Origin: Juglans regia
Taxonomy: Eukaryota > Streptophyta > Magnoliopsida > Fagales > Juglandaceae
Length of the DNA: 64,000 bases
Direction of reading: 5' to 3'
Assembly (NCBI RefSeq): GCF_001411555.2
Contig: NC_049901.1
Coordinates: 25,842,562-25,906,561, forward strand
Made by a program: the position numbers and the translations under genes. The stretch's first letter is position 1. The number at the start of each line of letters is the position of its first letter. Positions 57,421-64,000 of this stretch are shown one piece after another. The notes under the pieces are model-generated. The model saw only the letters and a program-made list of their open reading frames with translations, was not told the DNA's origin and did no database searches.

Positions 57421-58604
57421 CGTCCATTGCCATTTATTCGTCCCTACAATGTAATTTAACCAACCTTATATAAAATGACATCCAAAATTATCATCCCTAC
57501 AAAGCAATTTAACCAACCTTACACAGATTCTTCATAGCCATACAAAAACAACCGTCAAAGATGCAATCATCGCAGACTTCATTTATATACAAAAAAGACA
57601 AACATGACACACAGTGCATTATTACATCACATTGTTCAAATAAACTTCACATTTCCATCAAGCAAAAAGGCAACCATCAAAAAATGCATTATCAAGTACC
57701 CCGGCCATTGTTCAACTAGCATCACAACTCCATCTTTTAAAAAAAAAAAAAAAAAGCACCAATAGTGCTTACTCTTTTGTTGCAATCTATTCCAATAATT
57801 CAAAAATAACCTTCCTAGAACAAAACCACTACTAGATTGCTCATAGATAATCATTGCCCATGTTGATCTTAGCTTTAACCCATGGGTAGCATTCCATAGG
57901 TTGTGGTGCACTCTGCAAGACAATTTAGCAAACGTTACTAATTAACATCACAAATGGCATCCCATCATGTATGAACTATGTTATGCAATTGATCATAAAC
58001 TTACTACATGCCTGAGCTACTGTGTTGAAGTAGCTAAAGCCTGGGTTTGCTCCATAGGCTGGGAAGAAGTTGGTTTAATCACATGCAATGTTGCTTTGGC
58101 GTCTTCATTCTTTTAGGCGACACCCTTGCATTAGGATTTTATAGGTACAGGACATTCATGTATACCATTGTGGGATGTACCTTAACAATTGCCATAGGTT
58201 GTTCATCAGTAACTCTTCTTCTCAACATTCTAGGCCTCTTAGGTTGACTCTTTATCATCGGATGTAAGCAGACCTCTACGTCCTGTTGTGGCTATGTTTG
58301 GGGACCATCCATTACATGGACTTGGGGTTCGCAAATCAGTGGATAATATTTATCAAATCCATACCAAGAAAAATGTACAAACATAACAATTAAACCATAT
58401 ATGGGTTCATTCAAAACTATTATTCTATTTCTTGTTCGGTTAGAGGCCATGCTAACAAAATTTGTTGCTGGAAGCAAAAGTGCATACCAATAAACCTTTT
58501 ATGAGAGACCCAAAATGTCACTCTCCGGGTGGATTGAGCTATACCCAATGTACAGATCAAGTTCCCTGAAGCCAACCCGCTAAGAATTCAACTTATATCA
58601 TGCT
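57421..58604. other. Region 3' of the APO4-like gene
   Basis: No convincing gene. Short frames on the minus strand (57636-57923; 58292-58477; and a frame reading PKRPRMLRRRVTDEQPMAIV around 58240) may be pieces of a decayed transposon gene or part of a long 3' UTR; no family was recognised. A small direct repeat of AATTTAACCAACCTTA occurs at 57454 and 57510. Confidence 0.35.
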
Positions 58605-60194
58605 TCAAACTTTGAGTTGAACAGGTCCTGATAAACCTTGCACTTTCATCGCACAATTATACTTGGTTGGTACAATAACGCCAGCCTGCGCGCACAGATC
58701 CACCACTGCTGGTGCATGGCCATAAAAGTCTCTATGGGCATCCAGAAGGACAGGAGGATCCTGAGGCCGCCGCCTCCATACAATCTTAGGAGGTACCAAA
58801 TCATCTACTTCTGCTTTCTTCCAAAAGTGGCCGCCCCGCCAACTCTCATACTTGAATACTCCACAAAGCCTAGCCTTGTGCCCAGATGGCCCAACATGGA
58901 CTTCTGAACAGTATTTACAGACTTTTGCCGGATAAACCAACAACAACTTCAGTACACCACTTCTGAGCATCTCCCATGCTTTGAAGGTTCTATTAGCAAC
59001 CATCATTAGTTCATGAGGCGACAATGAGTCCGCTCCTTCAATTCCAGCAGGTACACATTCAATCGTACTGCTGGAGTATAGATTTTCATCATTAGGATAA
59101 GCTCCAGCCTGCAAGCACAGTTCAACAACTGCAGGAACACGGTCAAAATCAAACCTCTGGTGGTGTTTAATCATGTCTTGGAACATGTTCTGTAGATGGA
59201 ATGTTTCTACTGGAACAAGTATATCATTCACACCACCACTAATCCATTCATGAACACGATTCTTGGCACGACGCTTATAACCGTGGCAAGTCTGAATTAA
59301 GTGACCTTTCTCACCAATATATACTTCCAGACAGAACCTGCAAAAGTATATTTTCAAGAAATGAGTACTCAATTTCCTCTTGGAAGAAGAGAACATTTAC
59401 AAAAAACCGAGAAGAGTCACATCCAAGTTAGATGCATTATCTTTTGGAAATAACTAGCCTTCAAGTAAACATGCCAATGACTTTTGGACTGAATGGAATC
59501 TTCACTCACAATAATGGATTGGTGGTTGGGTCACGGATTCATGTCCCCTGCGGTGTGCGACTTATTTAGCATATAAAAACAATGTTAGACCTCCATTGAA
59601 TGTTAGAGACAAATTGCACACACAATGCTCCCCTATTAGCTGTTGATTAATATCAGCTAATTAGTAGCGAGAGGCATAGAAATTTGGGAGGGGGCATAAA
59701 AACCCAATTCACCTATGAAGTAGCATCAAATCAGATAGCATAAGTAACTACATCTTCACAAAAACATTAAAAAAAGCACTCCAGAGTGTTAACCTAACCA
59801 CTCATATATATCAACAAAATAATACACGTAAATCATGAAACAAGTAGAAATTTGGAACCATACATCGCAATCAAATACATAAAGTGGAACACCCACATTC
59901 ATTATAGGAAAAGGCTAACTTTTTAAGGTGCTGGACTTACTTGCACGCCATGATGGGAAAGACTTTGAGAAGAGTGGACACGCCATGGAAGAGGACTGAT
60001 CGAGCCTTAAGGACCTCCTGGGCGACCGGCACCATGCCGCGCACCGGGTATTCCTTGGCCCGGCTCTCGATTCGTTTTAGAATCATTGGCCTGAGCTTGC
60101 TTAGGTCCACCTTGGATCTGTAAAGCCTCGCATGGATAAGGCACCCAATGAAGGGCCCAAAATCATTCTGCCACAGTCTCTTCCACAAAGCCAT
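58605..60194 (-). CDS. APO4: APO4-like protein, mitochondrial RNA-splicing cofactor family (two coding exons)
   Basis: Plant APO proteins are organellar RNA-binding zinc proteins. APO1 acts in chloroplast intron splicing, and APO4 homologues are mitochondrial. Coding exon 1 (60194-59941) starts MALWKRLWQNDFGPFIGCLI, a basic and hydrophobic N-terminus fit for organelle import. It continues VDLSKLRPMILKRIESRAKE and ends at ACAA/GTAAGT. Exon 2 (59337-58605) begins after TTTTGCAG. The joined protein is about 328 residues. APO repeat 1 (about 83-163) has CKFC, GEKGHLIQTCHGYKRR, HEWISGGVNDILVPVETFHL and AVVELCLQAGA. Repeat 2 (about 222-328) has CKYC, GPSGHKARLCGVFKYESWRG, VDDLVP, RRPQDPPVL and GHAPAVVDLCAQAG. 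All metal-binding Cys/His positions appear present and there are no stops or frame breaks. Length and start fit APO4. Confidence 0.93.
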
Positions 60195-62297
60195 GACCTA
60201 AATCTTTACCATTTATAAAGAAAAATAAAATAAGTAATAAGTTCTTAAAGAGACATTAGATCAAGCAGTAGGTGTAGGCCAGTACATTGGCCTGCCTAAT
60301 AGAATTTTGGCCCGACCCTTCATAGCCCGCAACAGTGTTCAGGACAATCTAACCCGACCCAACCCGGACCACTCGGGTTGGGTAAAAATTATCCTTTTTA
60401 TTTTTTTTTAATAACCCCCATTTGTACAGATGCCCAATCTTGTAATGCATCCAGATATAACAGATTTTTTTTTTCTTTTTGCTACATAAAGGAGTATCAA
60501 AAACATTGTAATTTAAAAGAGTACATTAAACATCATAATTTAAAGGAGTACAACCTAGAAAAGTCCTCAAACATGAATCTTTAACAACAAATATAGAATG
60601 TGCAGACATAAGCCTTGAGTCACTCCTCATCAACATAAATAAAGCTTGATTTGGGATCAAACTCTGAAAAAAAAAAGAAAAAAAAAAAAGAAGTTTATTA
60701 AATGATATATTAATGATACATGTTAAAAGGGAAAAGAAGGTAAAAGGCAAAGAAAAAACAAAGATACACGGTCACGACTCACGAAGATTCTAGTACTACA
60801 GCCAACCCACTTTGCTGCAAAATAATGTGGAAAAAGAAAGAAAGCCACATGCAACCCTGTTTTCTTCAACGAATTACCACTTTAATTTTCAGTCAAAACT
60901 CTAGCATCCAAGGAATATTTATGCGAGACTGATCTGTGCTAGCTAGCTGTGCCAAGAATTAAGTCCCTTAATATTCTTATATATAGGCTACAGCTATTAA
61001 AGAGATAGAGGTAGAACATGAATATGCTTGAAGCATAAAGGCAGGCAGAAACTAATTACTAGCATTAGCAATTAATGTCTCCGCATCAAAGCATTTTGCA
61101 CTGAGAATCTTGTCAAAAGTCTTGATGTTTAACCAAATTAGCAAAAGCCATCTATGCTTAATAAGACAAATTAGCTAAGTCAGCAAGTCTAAAGTGACAC
61201 TGAACTGCTAAATAATTGGAGTTGATCCTTTTTTGATAAGAAAGAAAGATCATTATGCTGTCTCCTTTAATTAAAAAAAATGACATGATTGGAGAAGAAA
61301 ATATTTTATCTTAGAGGAATTAGGGGGACCAAACATTTATTTTCTTCATAAATATTATTATTGAAAACTAAACCTCAAGATCAAAAAAAGGGTATTGAAG
61401 GAAGGGTGTGCCACAAAACCATGATCTTGGGGTGAATTAATTAATTTCTTTTTCTCTTCTGCAGTCACAAACTGATCCATAAACTAATTAAGTTTTTGCT
61501 ATCCATGATATTGTTTTAGAATTTTTATGATACTACTTTAGCTGGCTGCCACGTAGACCTTCCCTCATTCTATCTTGTACTTTTTCTTCTGCTACTGATT
61601 CAATTTTTTCTAAATGCTAAAGAGAAACAGATGAAACATAAAACAAACAATCTCGGTTTGGCTCAAACAAAGCATGGCTATGATTCAGTTGGCCACTGGA
61701 CTCCACAATCAAATTATAAACAAAATTAAAAAAAAACATGGTGGAGGTGTCTCAATTCTAATCACATCAGTCTGCACAGTGACCTGTATGACGAAAATCC
61801 ATATCTTATAAATAACATACAAAAAGAAGAAAAAAATTTGACTGAAGTTAGGAACTCCAACTCACTGACTGCAGTTCTTGGGATTGTGGGAATTTAACAC
61901 AAACACTTTACAGGTTCTTTGGTGAACAATTATTTTAGGGTTGATTCACCCAAATCCCAACCTTCAAAGCTCATGGGGTTTCCCTATTTTTCCGTATCTC
62001 TGTTTTCATAAAGTAAAAAGAGCTTCATTTAAACGACCATAATCACTAGATGGTCATTGCGGTTTATTTCTACATTATGCACATCAAGTGTTTTAAGCAA
62101 ATGAGAAATCAAGACCGAGTTCAACAAAGAAAGAATCAGACCCAGATTAACTAAGCAAACCCCAAATAAAACTAACGGTCCAACGAATCAAAACCCCAAA
62201 TAAAACTAACACAACGGAAGACCAGCAACGACGAGATATTGGAAGGGCAGAGAAGGTGAAGACAGAGAAATTTGGAGCATGAGAAACGGAACATACC
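60195..62297 (-). other. Probable 5' UTR intron and leader of the APO4-like gene
   Basis: Three bases upstream of the ATG the minus strand reads GATTTAG/GTC, a good acceptor (60198-60199). At 62297/62296 it reads GCTGAG/GTATGTT, a good donor at the end of a GC- and CT-rich segment. A roughly 2.1-kb intron in the 5' UTR is the simplest reading. It contains poly-T runs and a CCCGACCCAACCCG-rich stretch near 60310-60380 that may be a short repeat insertion. The APO4 promoter would lie right of about 62560. Needs transcript support. Confidence 0.5.
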
Positions 62298-62570
62298 TCA
62301 GCAAATCGACTTGATCTTGGAGCTGCGGCCGACGGTGATGACGAACAGCGACGGAGAACGCCGATGGAGACGGCGACAGAGAACGGACGCCACTGGCTAG
62401 GGCTGAAGTGTTTGCTTGGAGTACTCGGTTGCTTGGAGGCGCGATCGAGGAGAGAGAGAGACTCGGTTTCTGCAGGCGTGAACGAGGAAGGAGAGAGATA
62501 AAGAGAGAGAGAGAGAGGTCTAGGTTTGGATGTTTGAACTTTGGATTCCAAAGTTTGGAATGGACGATAG
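62298..62570 (-). promoter_or_regulatory. Probable non-coding first exon and core promoter of APO4-like gene
   Basis: This GC-rich segment with a CT microsatellite (62443-62520; CTCTCTCTCTC on the minus strand) is typical of plant 5' leaders. It ends with the donor at 62296. Open frames here are Ser/Pro-rich without a domain and are best read as leader sequence. The next 130 bp (62575-62700) hold an imperfect CCCGTT/AACGGG inverted motif. Confidence 0.45.
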
Positions 62571-62700
62571 AGTCTCGGGCTGCTGTTTCGCCCGTTAAAC
62601 AGCGGGTTGGATGATTTCCAACCCGTTGTCCAGTTGAACCCGCATTTAACGGGTGGGGTCGGATGGATTTATCGGGCGGGTGCGGGTTGTTAATTTTTTT

Positions 62701-63759
62701 GAACAGGCCTAAGTAGGTGAGCGACAATAATTTAACTTTTAAGTGATTCCGGATATGGGTTTGGGCCAGTGGAGCATTTTGTTGTTTAGGTTCTGAAAGA
62801 GTGAAAATCTAACCTTATTCGCAGGTTCAGAAGAAATAAATTCCATGTTTCTAATTTATCAAATCAATAAACATATAAGCTGAAGGGAAAGAAAAACATA
62901 CCAAAAGTTACAGGAATCTGTCTTGAGTTCAGACATGAAACTCAGCTGTCAATACACTGTCCAACGAATCCTATGATCAAAACTGCTCACAACTGAAGTA
63001 AATGATAGAAACTCAATTAGCCAAAATCTGGATTAGATAACATAGAACGATAGAGAAGAATAGACGAGGAAGATATAAATTTACCAGTTTGTGTAGCATC
63101 TACAATTACAAGGCTCCCTCAGTTGTGGTTGACAGGCGCAATGTCACCGTCCATTCTAACGTCTCAATTTCGGCAACACGACAGTGGAGGGGGAAGGTTG
63201 GGATTGAGAGCTTTTAAAGCTTTAGGTATCCCAGGTTAAAGTCGTTGTGTATGGCAGTGGCAAAGAAGGGATTTGGCTTGCTGTAAAATTCAAATTGTTA
63301 GACAATAGATACGTTGATGGATGTGTGGGGTGTGTTAAAACAACGGGCCTGAATTTAGAATTTTTCTCGTCGAAAACTCTGATTTCTGGAATAATTGATT
63401 TTGGGCGAAACGAAACAAACAAAAAAAAATGCTAACATGTAGAAAATTGAAATAGAGCAGCTCCAAGTTCAATAATCCCCAGTTCCTTTCTCGAGAATAA
63501 TAATCCACAAAAATTGCTCTTCTAAGGTATATCGAACACTGGTCAAGGGAATCCCAAAATGTTGTTTCATAATGTTATGTTTCCAATTGTAATAAGGAAA
63601 GTAGAGTAATGGATGGAGGAATATTTGTAGGGAATTGGGATATTTGCTATAATGATTGGAAGGGATTTGGCTGACCATGTGTCTGGTGATGGTAAGCCGA
63701 GCTGTAGTTCTATGAGGATCATTGTACGGTGAACAAAGAATTCTAGAAGGAACTCAAAA
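62701..63759. other. Intergenic DNA
   Basis: No supported gene. The sequence looks unique by eye, with no strong repeat. A short GC-richer part around 63110-63200 could be a leader exon of a neighbouring gene, but nothing confirms it. Confidence 0.35.
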
Positions 63760-64000
63760 AATTTTTTTTTGTACTTTTTTTTTTATAAGTAAAAGTATAT
63801 TATTAAAGAATGGGCAAAGCCATGTTCAGTACAATCAATGCCCTAAGTAGGAAGTTATGAAAATCTTGACCATTAAAATTAATGGCTATAGCCCAAGTAC
63901 AAAAAATTCTAAAAAGAAAGATTTTAGTTCCTCCATCAATCTCTCTTTGTCCTCAAACGTTCGTTCATTGTGCTCCTGCCACACACACCACTGATACAAA
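63757..64000 (-). mobile_element. 3' end of a LINE
   Basis: Read on the minus strand from the right border, the frame gives QWCVWQEHNERTFEDKERLM, then EELKSFF and a stop (TAG, 63896-63894). This is the C-terminal end of a plant LINE ORF2, where W-C-W-x-E-x-N-x-R-x-F-E-x is typical. It is followed by about 110 bp of 3' untranslated sequence and an A-rich tail (T run at about 63766-63784). The element continues beyond the window. Confidence 0.75.

Noticed and set aside
58047..58247. Hydrophobic 66-residue frame on the plus strand
   Set aside because: No upstream context or homologue recognised; the opposite strand has an equally open frame, so neither can be called.
62147..62727. Ser/Pro-rich frames upstream of the APO4-like gene
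   Set aside because: They overlap a probable leader exon with a splice donor, contain CT microsatellite sequence and show no domain.

Overview
The window is nuclear DNA of a flowering plant, probably a woody eudicot. The evidence is Ty3/gypsy elements primed by initiator tRNA-Met, a long-TIR Mutator-like element, a papain-type senescence protease relic, plant LINE 3' ends, and one intact host gene for a mitochondrial APO4-like protein with GT-AG introns. There are no bacterial genes. A 100-base run of N marks an assembly gap at 30294-30393.

Roughly the first 30 kb is a stack of retrotransposons inserted into one another. One LTR family (TGATGGGAACC...TTCATATCA) supplies most of it, and its best member (F, 15270-27441, minus strand) has a CRM-like gag-pol whose integrase tail runs into the 3' LTR. 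On the left, element B (2995-8212, TSD CTTTT) sits inside its relative A (863-9974), and A sits against a cut-off older LTR. On the right the nest is four deep: E (17455-22551, TSD AGGTC) is in F (TSD CTTTG), F is in the 5' LTR of a chromovirus-like element G, and G is in the gag start of element D. A, B and E are non-autonomous. They keep gag but lost protease, reverse transcriptase and the integrase core, and carry an in-frame 45-bp repeat array built from two integrase pieces.

From about 27.7 to 36.7 kb the DNA is strongly decayed repeat sequence. A 3.34-kb solo LTR with TSD TTGTG occupies 36743-40084. It is followed by a broken SAG12/SAG39-like cysteine protease gene (40478-41560) and by an Athila-like element (about 41722-48921, minus) that has gag and protease relics but no reverse transcriptase or integrase.

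A Mutator-like element fills 49893-55280. It has a 9-bp TSD (TACAAAATT) and TIRs of about 0.55 kb whose inner ends are short arrays of CCCTAA. Its interior shows no recognisable transposase. After microsatellites, a fold-back MITE and LINE stubs, the only convincing functional gene is APO4-like (58605-60194, minus), with a probable 5' UTR intron reaching to 62296. A LINE 3' end enters from the right border.

The points most worth following are the repeat-bearing non-autonomous CRM-like family and the Mutator-like element with telomere-like inner TIR ends. All identity and age statements were made by eye; no alignment or search was run.
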